Under the pieces are notes generated by a model, which was not told the DNA's origin, ran no database searches, and saw only the letters and a list, made by a program, of their open reading frames with translations. The position numbers and the translations under genes were made by a program. DNA of 16,381 bases, taken from assembly GCA_964368275.1 (NCBI GenBank), contig CAYJAQ010000033.1, forward strand, positions 1 through 16,381, given 5' to 3'. Shown piece by piece: positions 1 through 6,858 of this stretch. Each line of letters starts with the position of its first letter. Positions within the stretch are counted from its first letter, which is position 1. This stretch comes from CAYJAQ01 sp964368275. GTDB lineage: Bacteria; Bacillota_I; Bacilli_A; ML615J-28; CAG-313.

Positions 1-1645
1 TAACAAGATCACTTGTTAATGTTTGATTAGTAAATACTTTACTACCGGCACTAGGCACTGTGACTGATTCTTTTGTTATAATTGCTGAAACGTTTAATGA
101 CTTTTTCACTGTTTGACTACCATCTGATAGAGCAGCTACGCATATGTATGTTCCCGTGTCAGCAACATTTTTCACTTGCCAAGTCTCTGTTGTGCCAAGT
201 TTATTTGTTTCGTTAATTTCATTGCCTTTGTACCAGGTATATGTGAATGGGTACTGAGATGCTAGTGGATGACTAAACTCTGCCGATATTTCATGAGTAT
301 CATTATCAAAAACACCGCTATAATCATTAGCTTGTGTATTATTATCTATATCAACTAATTCCCACTGGGCATACAAAGTTATGTCTTCTGTCAGATTACT
401 GGTTGTTCTAGTCCAGTATCCATATTTATCAATATGTTTGGTACCGCCTTCCTCTGCACTGTAATATCCTGTAAATGTATATCCAGTTTTCAGCGGTGGT
501 ATAATCGTTGGTAAATCTGCGTTATATGTTACTTCAATTGGATTTTGAGCATTATCACTTCTAGTATTAAAATTTACCATAGTTTTTTTGGCTTTAAACT
601 TAGCATATAATTTAAGACTATCATATCCCGGACTTACTTCTTGCAGCTCAAATGCATAGATTTGCTCAGACGTCGCTTTCTTGCCACTAGCATTATACCA
701 GCCATCAAATTCATATCCCTCTCTTGGAATTGCTTCAATAGTTATTGGTGTACCATATTTATATTGACGAGTAGAATTTCCCGATATAATACCACCAAGT
801 TTTGATTGATTATCATCGTATAATCCCACAGTCAGATCATATGACCTTCTTTTTAAGAAAGCACGTGTTGATGTATGGGCGCCATTCATTTCTGCTTTAA
901 ATGTAATGAATGAGTCTTCGTAAGGCATAGTATCAGTAAGCTTATATGATACGTAATCTGCACCAACACTATCCTTCGTAGTTCCTGCTAAATCACATTC
1001 AACTGTATATGTTATAGCTCCATTAGTGTTTGCATTAGTAAGTAATACATCATTTCTATCATATAAATATCCCCGAATAGTACCCATATTACCATGCTGA
1101 TTAATTTTACTATCCACAGTAGCGTCGATATCCATGTCCAAAACAGCTCTATCATGAGGAACAGTCATACTTCCACTTAATGTAACTCCAATTGTACCAC
1201 AACGAGCTTCAAATGAGTATTCCTTAATATCCTTTATATAGGCCAATGTCTTAGCATCAATTAATACTATTTTACATTTTCCATAAAATGTTTTGCTAGT
1301 ATAGCCACTTCCACCAGAAACGGTATAATATGACGGCCATGAATCAGTTGTACATTTAATAAACTCTGTCTCCTGATCAGAAGTAAACCCAGATATAGAT
1401 TCTTCAAATTCAGTACCATCCCGTAATTTAAGTTTCATTGTAACATTTTTTTCTTTATTTGGAATATTGTTCCATCTGCCTGTAACACTAATTTTGTACA
1501 AATTAACATTATCTCTAGCTGGGGCAACCGTTGCTGCAGATACTTGCATTTCATTAATTTCATTGTTTTTTACCATATTGATACTAATAGTAAATACCAA
1601 TAAAAATGCAATAACAACTTTTAAAATAGTTAATCTTTTTCTCAT
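1..1645 (-). CDS. Large secreted surface protein with InlB/Flg_new-like and Ig-like modules (3' part beyond window)
   Basis: The frame is open from ATG at 1645 to the window edge (548 codons, no stop), so the C-terminus and any anchor are missing. AAGGAG lies 9 nt before the ATG. Residues 1-25 are a short basic stretch and a hydrophobic segment typical of a signal peptide, with a possible cleavage region near MQVSAATVAPA. Residues about 40-285 match nothing I recognise; they are beta-rich-looking and contain scattered cysteines. Residues about 290-355 look like a divergent InlB B-repeat (GYEFDGWYNASG, then LYAKF). Residues 356-428 are a better Listeria-Bacteroides/Flg_new repeat (GYTFTGYYSAEEGG, ending ITLYAQWE). 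Residues 429 to about 525 resemble an Ig-like domain (FTYTWYKG, then DTGTYICVA). Such modules are common in cell-surface adhesins of Bacillota; the ligand is unknown. The gene lies 21 nt after the small cysteine protein and is probably cotranscribed with it. Confidence 0.85.
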   Translation of the reverse strand, partial: MRKRLTILKVVIAFLLVFTISINMVKNNEINEMQVSAATVAPARDNVNLYKISVTGRWNNIPNKEKNVTMKLKLRDGTEFEESISGFTSDQETEFIKCTTDSWPSYYTVSGGSGYTSKTFYGKCKIVLIDAKTLAYIKDIKEYSFEARCGTIGVTLSGSMTVPHDRAVLDMDIDATVDSKINQHGNMGTIRGYLYDRNDVLLTNANTNGAITYTVECDLAGTTKDSVGADYVSYKLTDTMPYEDSFITFKAEMNGAHTSTRAFLKRRSYDLTVGLYDDNQSKLGGIISGNSTRQYKYGTPITIEAIPREGYEFDGWYNASGKKATSEQIYAFELQEVSPGYDSLKLYAKFKAKKTMVNFNTRSDNAQNPIEVTYNADLPTIIPPLKTGYTFTGYYSAEEGGTKHIDKYGYWTRTTSNLTEDITLYAQWELVDIDNNTQANDYSGVFDNDTHEISAEFSHPLASQYPFTYTWYKGNEINETNKLGTTETWQVKNVADTGTYICVAALSDGSQTVKKSLNVSAIITKESVTVPSAGSKVFTNQTLTSDLV

Positions 1646-1666
1646 TTTTTCAATCTCCTTCTTTAC

Positions 1667-1870
1667 TTATCTTCGTTTAAATTTACATAAACCAGTCTCG
1701 CTATTTTTAACATCATCCGGTGAATAATATGTACAGTAATAACATCGTTTAAAGTAAAATAACGCATTTTCACGATTTTTATAGAAGATGCAGGTATCTT
1801 CTGAATTAACTACTATTGCTTTAAGTCTTTGCTCTAGTTCATTAGTTCGATCAATAGATTTTATTTCCAT
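1667..1870 (-). CDS. Small four-cysteine protein, possible metal-binding knuckle
   Basis: A 67-residue ORF with a good site, GAGAGGTG, 8 nt before the chosen ATG. An overlapping ATG four bases upstream is in another frame and too close to the site. The protein is hydrophilic with no signal peptide or membrane segment. It has four cysteines: C27, C43, C46 and C62, the middle two as CYYC followed by TYYSPDD, and the last in GLCKFKRR. The spacing C-x15-C-x2-C-x15-C suggests zinc or Fe-S binding, or one structural disulphide pair. I recognise no family with confidence; short proteins with CxxCxYY...GxC patterns are widespread and unassigned. It ends 21 nt before the large surface protein on the same strand, so the two probably form an operon. 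The coding strand is A-rich like its neighbours. It could still be a spurious ORF, but the site, the cysteine pattern and the tight spacing argue for a real gene. Confidence 0.6.
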   Translation of the reverse strand: MEIKSIDRTNELEQRLKAIVVNSEDTCIFYKNRENALFYFKRCYYCTYYSPDDVKNSETGLCKFKRR

Positions 1871-1933
1871 CCATATTTCACCTCTCTTAGTTTTTTATTC
1901 AAGATAATTTTACCAAAAAATTACGATTTATTT

Positions 1934-1964
1934 GGATATTCCCGATGAATCGAAGGTTATATCC
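1934..1964. promoter_or_regulatory. Nested inverted repeat upstream of the small cysteine gene
   Basis: GGATAT at 1934-1939 is mirrored by ATATCC at 1959-1964, and inside lies CGATgaATCG (1943-1952). It sits just upstream of a TAAAAT -10-like hexamer that precedes the gene starting at 1870, and just downstream of the kinase terminator. It could be an operator for the small protein/surface protein unit. The regulator is not identifiable; LytTR proteins usually bind direct rather than inverted repeats. Confidence 0.35.
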
Positions 1965-1967
1965 GAC

Positions 1968-2021
1968 AAAAAAATGCCTAAAAGAATTACTTCGCATTTA
2001 ACGAGCAATTTCTTTTAGACA
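1968..2021 (-). terminator. Intrinsic terminator of the two-component operon
   Basis: Read on the minus strand, a stem formed by 2007-2021 and 1975-1988 (TGTCTAAAAGAAATT pairing with AATTCTTTTAGGCA, one bulged base and one G-T pair) is followed by seven T (1968-1974). It lies about 40 nt after the restored kinase stop codon. Confidence 0.75.
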
Positions 2022-2061
2022 TCTTTCTTAGTTATTCTAGATTTTGATATTAGTTTTATAT

Positions 2062-3467
2062 TTAAAGTGGCAAGATAATCTGGGTAATAAAGATAGTTCC
2101 ATCTTGTTTGCTGTTAAGCATTCCACCATGCTTATCTAGAACTGATCTCATACTTGAAAAACCAATTCCACCTCCTTGTTTTGTTGTCTGTGGAAGATTT
2201 CTCTCAAAAATAACTGTTCCTATAACGGTATTTTGCGTTTCAACGTATAAAGTATTATTTTTGATTTGTGCATGTATGCGTAAGGAAGCATTATCACATA
2301 CTTCACAAGCATTTTCAAATAGATTAGAAAATACAATTCCTGTTTCTGGTTGTAGNNNNNNNNNNNNNNNNNNNNNNNNNNNNNNNNNNNNNNNNNNNNN
2401 NNNNNNNNNNNNNNNNNNNNNNNNNNNNNNNNNNNNNNNNNNNNNNNNNNNNNNNCTTCACAAGCATTTTCAAATAGATTAGAAAATACAATTCCTGTTT
2501 CTGGTTGTAGTAGTGGCAGCTCCTCTGGTATCTCAGTATTAATCTCAAACTTTATTCCTAGTTCTTTACATCTTCTAGCTACAATTCTTAGCGTAGAATT
2601 CACAATAACATTTTCGCAATATTCTGGTAAAGCATCATCTGTAATCATTCCTTCATAGGCACTTAAATATGCTTTAGCACCTTCAATATCGCTTCTATCC
2701 AAGTACTCTTTAATTAGTTTATTATGATGTCTCAAATCATGGCGATAATGCTTTGCACTTTCGACAAATTCTTTTTCAGCAATAAGTTCACTATGAAGTT
2801 GCTTTTGTTGCATTTCTAATCGCTGTTTTTTGCTTTCTTCGTTGAGGTATATAATCATTTTATAAACAACAAAGTATGATGCTATCATAATAAAGAATAG
2901 TCCAATAACAATTATTATGTACCACCATTCACTGCGCAAGTATAATTCTGCTATTATTCCAATAGTTGTTAAGGTAATACAGAAAACAACAGCGAGGGCC
3001 GTTAAAGTGCCCCAACCTTTTACAATGTTTCTAGTAGCTTGCTGAAACATTGGCTTAATGAATTTCAAGAGTAAACCTATATAAATTGCATATACAGTTA
3101 ATCTAATGCTACCTTTAGCATATTCAGAGCCATCCATGAATGTATCAGCAACATAATTGATAAAAAAAACTAAGAAAACAAAAAGAGTAGCATAAGTTGC
3201 AAAAATAAAGAGATTTCTAAGGAAACCTTCAGCCGAAGTAACGATATAGACAACACTATAAAGTATCATAACACTAACAAACATAAGTGATCGGTATTGA
3301 ACTGTTGATACACCAAAAAGCGTTGGAATCGAAAGAATAGTAGTAAGAATAAAAATACCACTCCAAGCAAAAATAGATACTTTTATGTTATACTTACGTC
3401 TAGACATGATAAAAAGTGTTATTGAATGACAAAGCGCCATAGTAACAAATCTAATAAATATCTCCAT
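2062..3467 (-). CDS. AgrC-like GHKL sensor histidine kinase, split by an assembly gap
   Basis: Membrane sensor kinase expected to phosphorylate the response regulator encoded just upstream. The start at 3467 is set by AAGGAGGAT, 4 nt before the ATG and inside the end of the regulator gene; the regulator stop and this ATG are 1 nt apart. Residues 1-205 hold about six membrane segments. Residues 206-240 are a charged, probably coiled-coil linker. H243 in HYRHDLRHH is the likely phosphoacceptor, and SNLFENACE (329-337) is the ATP-binding N box. The N-gap at 2356-2455 interrupts the gene here. If the duplicated 55 bp and the N's are removed (155 bases), the frame continues to TAA at 2062-2064 as a 416-residue protein with a proper GGGIGFSS G box (380-387). 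As printed, the frame after the gap is wrong. The class resembles peptide-pheromone receptors, but no AgrB/AgrD-like gene is in the window, so the signal is unknown. Confidence 0.88.
2301..2510. repeat. 55-bp exact duplication flanking the N-gap (assembly overlap)
   Basis: Bases 2301-2355 and 2456-2510 are identical over all 55 positions and sit directly against the two ends of the N-run. An identical terminal overlap of 55 bases is what two contigs from a k=55 de Bruijn assembly would show if a scaffolder joined them without merging. Confidence 0.95.
2356..2455. other. Assembly gap of 100 N
   Basis: Exactly 100 N, the usual placeholder for a gap of unknown size. It lies inside the sensor kinase gene. 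The flanking duplication indicates that no sequence is missing here. Confidence 0.99.
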
Positions 3468-3468
3468 T

Positions 3469-4209
3469 TTAATCCTCCTTTTTGAAAGAATACGCAAAAT
3501 ACAAATCGCGTATTTTTCTAAAGTCCCCATTTTTTATTGGAATAATCGTACTATTTTGCAAAATAATTTCGTTTGGTAAAATCGTTCTAATTGCACTCAT
3601 GTTAACAATATATCCTCGATAAGCCACAATAAATTGACCATGTGATAGTTGATCAAGTTCATCTTGAAGTGCAGTTAGCGATTTTCGGGTTTCCGTGTAT
3701 ATCATATCTTTAGTATGAACATAACGTTTGTATTGAATGCTTTCAATATAAAAGATTGAGTCAATATCAATTACTTGAATGGCACCATTTTCGGAATATA
3801 TTATTATTTTCTTAGGACATCTATTACTAAAATGTTCGAGAGCACGTGCAATTGCTAAAGAAAATTTACTTTGCGTAAATGGCTTTACAATATAGTGAGT
3901 AGCTTTTAATGCAAAAGCATCAACAGCAAATTCATCCGAAGTTGTTAAGAAAATTATTTCCGTATTATCTTGCCGTTTTCGAATGGTTCGAGCGACGTCC
4001 ATTCCAGACATTCCTGGCATACATATATCAAGAAGAACAATATCAAAAGCTCCCTCTTTAGCAATGGCATCTAAAAACACTGATGGATTGTCATACTCTT
4101 TTATTGTAAAGGAATTTTCCCCAATACTCGAGAAATATTGTTCTGTCGCTTTTCTAATAATTTCCAGTTGTGGTGTTTGATCATCACAGATAGCAATATT
4201 AATCATCAT
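3469..4209 (-). CDS. LytTR-family response regulator (AgrA/LytR class)
   Basis: Cytoplasmic two-component response regulator of 246 residues, a normal length for the class. The receiver domain spans residues 2-125: the acidic pair D9/D10, phosphorylation site D61 (IVLLDICMPGMSG), the conserved T89/T90 and K109 (IVKPF) are all present. The LytTR DNA-binding domain follows at about 143-243 (IFYIESIQYKRYVHT, FIVAYRGYIVNMSAI). LytTR domains bind imperfect direct repeats upstream of virulence, competence or peptide-signalling genes. An AAAGG site lies about 8 nt before the first of two adjacent ATG codons. The gene is first in its operon and its stop is 1 nt from the kinase start, so the kinase should be translated by coupling. 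A strong promoter lies just upstream. The target genes are unknown; the surface-protein unit downstream is a candidate by proximity only. Confidence 0.92.
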   Translation of the reverse strand: MMINIAICDDQTPQLEIIRKATEQYFSSIGENSFTIKEYDNPSVFLDAIAKEGAFDIVLLDICMPGMSGMDVARTIRKRQDNTEIIFLTTSDEFAVDAFALKATHYIVKPFTQSKFSLAIARALEHFSNRCPKKIIIYSENGAIQVIDIDSIFYIESIQYKRYVHTKDMIYTETRKSLTALQDELDQLSHGQFIVAYRGYIVNMSAIRTILPNEIILQNSTIIPIKNGDFRKIRDLYFAYSFKKED

Positions 4210-4242
4210 CTTTCATACCTTTCAAAAACATTTTTCAACAAT

Positions 4243-4271
4243 ATTATACATTATTGGTAAATTTTTGTAAA
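4243..4271 (-). promoter_or_regulatory. SigA-type promoter of the two-component operon
   Basis: Read on the minus strand: TTTACA (4271-4266), 17 nt spacer ending in TG, TATAAT (4248-4243). The ATG of the response regulator is 34 nt further on. Confidence 0.75.
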
Positions 4272-4304
4272 TATTTTAAATATTTTTTAAAATTAAAAGA
4301 TCAC

Positions 4305-4337
4305 AAAAAATGCCATAGTTCTAAACCATGGCATTTT
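4305..4337 (-). terminator. Intrinsic terminator after the ABC permease gene
   Basis: TGCCAT (4311-4316) pairs with ATGGCA (4328-4333), with further pairing inside (GTT/AAC) and A-T pairs outside. On the minus strand it is followed by six T (complement of 4305-4310). It lies 13 nt after the permease stop. Confidence 0.8.
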
Positions 4338-4346
4338 ATATTCATT

Positions 4347-5090
4347 TTATTTAATTAATTGCTTATCAACCTTTTTAATTGCTAGTTCAATCAAAGCAAC
4401 AATTATGACAATCATGATTGCCCATGCTAGAACAACATTAATCTCTTGATAACTTTTAGCAAAATATAAAGCCTTGCCAATACTATTACTAGTTTGAGCA
4501 AGATATTCCCCCATAACAATTACTTTAAAGCCTAACCCAAAAGTTTGTAAAAGGGTCATAATAATGCTATTTTTGATTAAAGGAATATACACGTAGTATA
4601 GTGCTTTGATAAAACTATTATCAAGAAGAGCTAAATCCTCGAGCAATGCTTTGTCAATACCATCAACTGCTGTTATCAAACCCTGAACAGCAATAGGTGT
4701 TACAACGAGGCCACAGATAATATATGGTGATAATTTACTACCAAAAATAATCAAGACAAAAATAGAAAAACAAACAAAGGGAACGGAACGCATAATCTTA
4801 ATTATAGGTGTAAAAAAGGCATAACTATTTGGGCGCCATATATAAAGAAAAGTTATTATTAGGGCTAATATCATCGCAATGATAATTGATATCAATAGTC
4901 GTAAAAAAGTTGCTAAAAGGCTGCTTAAAGCACTTCCTTTAAATAAGTTAAAAAAGGCTTCAATGATACTTGTAACAGATGGAAAAATTAAATCATTGTT
5001 TTGGGTAGTTGAAATGACAACCCAAAGTATGACTAGAATAAAAATAATACTAGCTGAATAGATGGTTTTTTTAACGGTAGAATGCTTCAC
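4347..5090 (-). CDS. ABC importer permease, SsuC/TauC-like (BPD_transp_1)
   Basis: Inner-membrane permease of 247 residues, the usual length of SsuC/TauC/ThiX-type subunits. Hydrophobic segments lie at about 10-27, 57-85, 104-117, 121-142, 175-195 and 217-237. The cytoplasmic EAA-like loop that docks the ATPase is at about 150-172 (LLEDLALLDNSFIKALYYVYIP). The start is GTG at 5090, preceded by GGAGG at about 11 nt; that site can fold into a small GGAG/CTCC hairpin. The gene overlaps the end of the binding-protein gene by 20 nt, so the two subunits are coupled. No ATPase gene follows: a terminator comes 13 nt after the stop. The pair must either borrow an ATPase encoded elsewhere or be a remnant. 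The substrate cannot be read from the sequence; relatives carry sulfonates, nitrate, thiamine precursors and similar small molecules. Confidence 0.88.
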   Translation of the reverse strand: MKHSTVKKTIYSASIIFILVILWVVISTTQNNDLIFPSVTSIIEAFFNLFKGSALSSLLATFLRLLISIIIAMILALIITFLYIWRPNSYAFFTPIIKIMRSVPFVCFSIFVLIIFGSKLSPYIICGLVVTPIAVQGLITAVDGIDKALLEDLALLDNSFIKALYYVYIPLIKNSIIMTLLQTFGLGFKVIVMGEYLAQTSNSIGKALYFAKSYQEINVVLAWAIMIVIIVALIELAIKKVDKQLIK

Positions 5091-6018
5091 TTGGGAGTTT
5101 TCCTCCTATACTCTTGCCTAGTCCTAACTCAATTAACTTGTTCAAGTAGAACTCAACTTCACTCTTATTTAATTCCTTAGTTAAGAAATGACAATTAGGA
5201 ATAGCTAGGATAAGTTTATCAACACCTAATTTTGCTAAACCTTCATCAATGTTTACAGCACTACTAGCAAGATTCGCGGGATTACTACTAGCTAAAAGTA
5301 GTGAACTATCCATTTTAGCTAACACTTCTTTGACTGCTTTACTATCAGTTTGACTTTTCTTAACAAAAATGCCTGCTTGACAAACAGCATAGTCTAAGCC
5401 TGCCATATCTTGCCAAAGTTCTTGAAGATCGATTACATGGTAATCACCTTTAGTTTTAATTACTGTTAGTGAAGGTTCTGCTGAAACAATTGTTTTAGCC
5501 TTACCACTAAGAAGTAAAGAATTGGCAGATGCTACGTCATCAACATAATTTAAATTGGCTTCAATATTATTATGTTTCAAAATACTTCTTAAAATAACAT
5601 CAGGCGTCGAATTAGCCCCAAATACTGTAATATCGCTTCCGGCTAAGTCTTTAACTTCTTTGATATCTTCGGTTGTAACTAGATAAAAGTTACCGCCAAC
5701 AATAACCCGATATAACTCGTAATCAAATTCAGCAATACTATTGAAGAATTTCGCCCCTAAATTAACTGGTGCAACAATGATATCATGTTCACCACTTGTA
5801 AAGGCAGCGACTAACGGATCACTTCCTAGGACAACTTCGCTAATTACATTATCTTCCTTATTATTAATAAAATCTGCTAAGCCTAAGGTTGGCGTACCAC
5901 TAGGAATGATTACTTTAACACTTTGGTGGGTTTTACAGCTAGCAAGTGATAAACCGATTATAATAGTAACCACTAGGGTTAAAATAGTTTTAGTAATGTG
6001 TTTAAAAATCTTATTCAT
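5071..6018 (-). CDS. ABC importer substrate-binding lipoprotein (NMT1/SsuA-like)
   Basis: Extracytoplasmic solute-binding protein of 315 residues, anchored through a lipid on C28 (signal segment about 10-25, lipobox LASC). The body has the periplasmic-binding-protein type II pattern of the NMT1/SsuA/TauA group: VKVIIPSGTPTLGLADF near the N-terminus, a loop with DIIVAPVNLG, and VFGANSTPDVILRSIL followed by LLSGKAKTIVSAEPS in the second lobe. It delivers ligand to the overlapping downstream permease. The ATG at 6018 follows AAGGAGAGAATA. It is divergent from the Crp/Fnr-type gene, and the palindrome at 6085-6100 lies between them, so shared control is likely. Ligand identity is open; the family also includes thiamine-precursor and riboflavin-type binders. 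Confidence 0.85.
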   Translation of the reverse strand: MNKIFKHITKTILTLVVTIIIGLSLASCKTHQSVKVIIPSGTPTLGLADFINNKEDNVISEVVLGSDPLVAAFTSGEHDIIVAPVNLGAKFFNSIAEFDYELYRVIVGGNFYLVTTEDIKEVKDLAGSDITVFGANSTPDVILRSILKHNNIEANLNYVDDVASANSLLLSGKAKTIVSAEPSLTVIKTKGDYHVIDLQELWQDMAGLDYAVCQAGIFVKKSQTDSKAVKEVLAKMDSSLLLASSNPANLASSAVNIDEGLAKLGVDKLILAIPNCHFLTKELNKSEVEFYLNKLIELGLGKSIGGKLPSEAFYR

Positions 6019-6047
6019 TATTCTCTCCTTATTTATTATTACATCGT

Positions 6048-6076
6048 TTGCATTTATATTATAACTCTTTTATAAT
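6048..6076 (+). promoter_or_regulatory. Promoter of the Crp/Fnr-type regulator
   Basis: TTGCAT (6048-6053), 17 nt spacer, TATAAT (6071-6076). Transcription should start near 6083, about 30 nt before the ATG. The region also reads as an A/T-rich promoter on the minus strand for the binding-protein gene (TATAAT on minus at 6063-6058), but no well-spaced -35 is evident there. Confidence 0.7.
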
Positions 6077-6084
6077 ATAAATAA

Positions 6085-6100
6085 TGTAACATTTGTTACA
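6085..6100. promoter_or_regulatory. Perfect palindrome TGTAAC-N4-GTTACA, probable Crp/Fnr-family operator
   Basis: TGTAACATTTGTTACA has six-base arms and a four-base centre, the geometry of Crp/Fnr-family sites. It lies over the expected transcription start of the regulator gene and ends 12 nt before its ATG, covering the stretch just before the ribosome site, so binding there should repress (autoregulation). On the other strand it lies in the upstream part of the divergent importer promoter region. I found no second perfect copy upstream of other genes in the window. Confidence 0.7.
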
Positions 6101-6112
6101 CTTGGAGGAAAT

Positions 6113-6721
6113 ATGCAAATAAAACATCCCCTATTCACACAAGTCGATGATTATATTATTAATAAGCTATACATTAGAAACTATGAACGGGGCAGTATCG
6201 TTCATAATGAAGGTGACTTTTGTGACGAGATTGGTATTATCCTAAGTGGCCATGTCAGTATTTCAACAATTACGAATGCTGAAAAAGAAGAGACAATTAA
6301 ACTGCTTAGTACAAATGACGTTTTTGGAGATGTATTGATATTCACAACTAATCCCTATTACTTAGGTAATATAATTACTACTAAAAGCACCGTAGTTGCA
6401 TTCATGAAAAAAGATGATCTTATTTATGCAATGCAAAATAGTAAATCGTTCTTAAATAACTGGCTAACTTACACCAGCAATAAAATGTACATTACTAACT
6501 TTCAAAATAAATTGTTAGCTCACAAGAATATTAAAGATCGACTTCTCTTCTATTTATCTAGTGAACAAAAATGTCTTCACACAAATAATATTAACATCGG
6601 TAGTGTGACACTTTTAGCTAAAAGGTTGTCACTACCTAGACCATCCGTATCTAGAGAACTTACAAAACTAACTAATGATGGCTTTATTAGTAAGGAACGT
6701 AATGTTATTACTATTCTATAA
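6113..6721 (+). CDS. Crp/Fnr-family transcriptional regulator
   Basis: Cytoplasmic DNA-binding regulator of 202 residues, slightly short for the family. Residues about 20-110 form the cNMP-binding-type beta roll (YERGSIVHNEGD, EIGIILSGHVSI, then DVFGDVLIF). A long dimerisation helix follows. Residues about 160-200 are the winged helix-turn-helix (VTLLAKRLSLPRPSVSRELTKL, shown in part as LPRPSVSREL). Only two cysteines are present, C37 and C154, so there is no Fnr-type Fe-S cluster, and the canonical cAMP-contact arginine-serine pair of Crp is not obvious; the effector is unknown. GGAGG lies 6 nt before the ATG. The gene has its own promoter with a palindrome suited to self-control and its own terminator. 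It is divergent from the importer genes and 137 nt upstream of the flavodoxin-fusion lipoprotein, either of which it may regulate. Confidence 0.88.
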   Translation: MQIKHPLFTQVDDYIINKLYIRNYERGSIVHNEGDFCDEIGIILSGHVSISTITNAEKEETIKLLSTNDVFGDVLIFTTNPYYLGNIITTKSTVVAFMKKDDLIYAMQNSKSFLNNWLTYTSNKMYITNFQNKLLAHKNIKDRLLFYLSSEQKCLHTNNINIGSVTLLAKRLSLPRPSVSRELTKLTNDGFISKERNVITIL

Positions 6722-6747
6722 ATACAAGTTCTAAGCTTGTATTTTTT
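6722..6747 (+). terminator. Intrinsic terminator after the Crp/Fnr-type gene
   Basis: ATACAAG (6722-6728) pairs with CTTGTAT (6736-6742), 7-nt loop, followed by a T run to 6747. It starts immediately after the stop codon. Confidence 0.7.
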
Positions 6748-6793
6748 ATTCTATTATGCTTAAAAGCTATAATTAGCTATAAATAATAAGTAT

Positions 6794-6822
6794 TTTACAT
6801 AAATAAAAATAAATGTTAAAAT
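6794..6822 (+). promoter_or_regulatory. Promoter of the DUF362-flavodoxin lipoprotein
   Basis: TTTACA (6794-6799), 17 nt spacer, TAAAAT (6817-6822), with an extended -10 TG at 6814-6815. The ATG is 36 nt downstream. An 8-bp direct repeat AGCTATAA occurs twice around 6766-6783, just upstream, and could be an activator site. No copy of the TGTAAC-N4-GTTACA palindrome is present. Confidence 0.65.
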
Positions 6823-6858
6823 AATGTATAAACAGTTAATGTTGAATAAGGAGGCACA

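Noticed and set aside
1467..1727. Plus-strand 86-codon ORF with hydrophobic residues
   Set aside because: It lies antisense to the start of the surface protein; the apparent membrane segments mirror its signal peptide. No ribosome site.
2220..3530. A 436-codon minus-strand frame running through the N-gap
   Set aside because: It starts 63 nt too far upstream inside the response-regulator gene, and its C-terminal part after the N's is out of frame with the GHKL domain; the duplicated flank explains both halves.
3983..4180. Plus-strand 65-codon ORF opposite the response regulator
   Set aside because: Antisense shadow of a well-supported receiver domain; no ribosome site or promoter.
6766..6783. 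AGCTATAA direct repeat as a CRISPR-like or phage-type repeat
   Set aside because: Only two short AT-rich copies 2 nt apart; at most an activator site.
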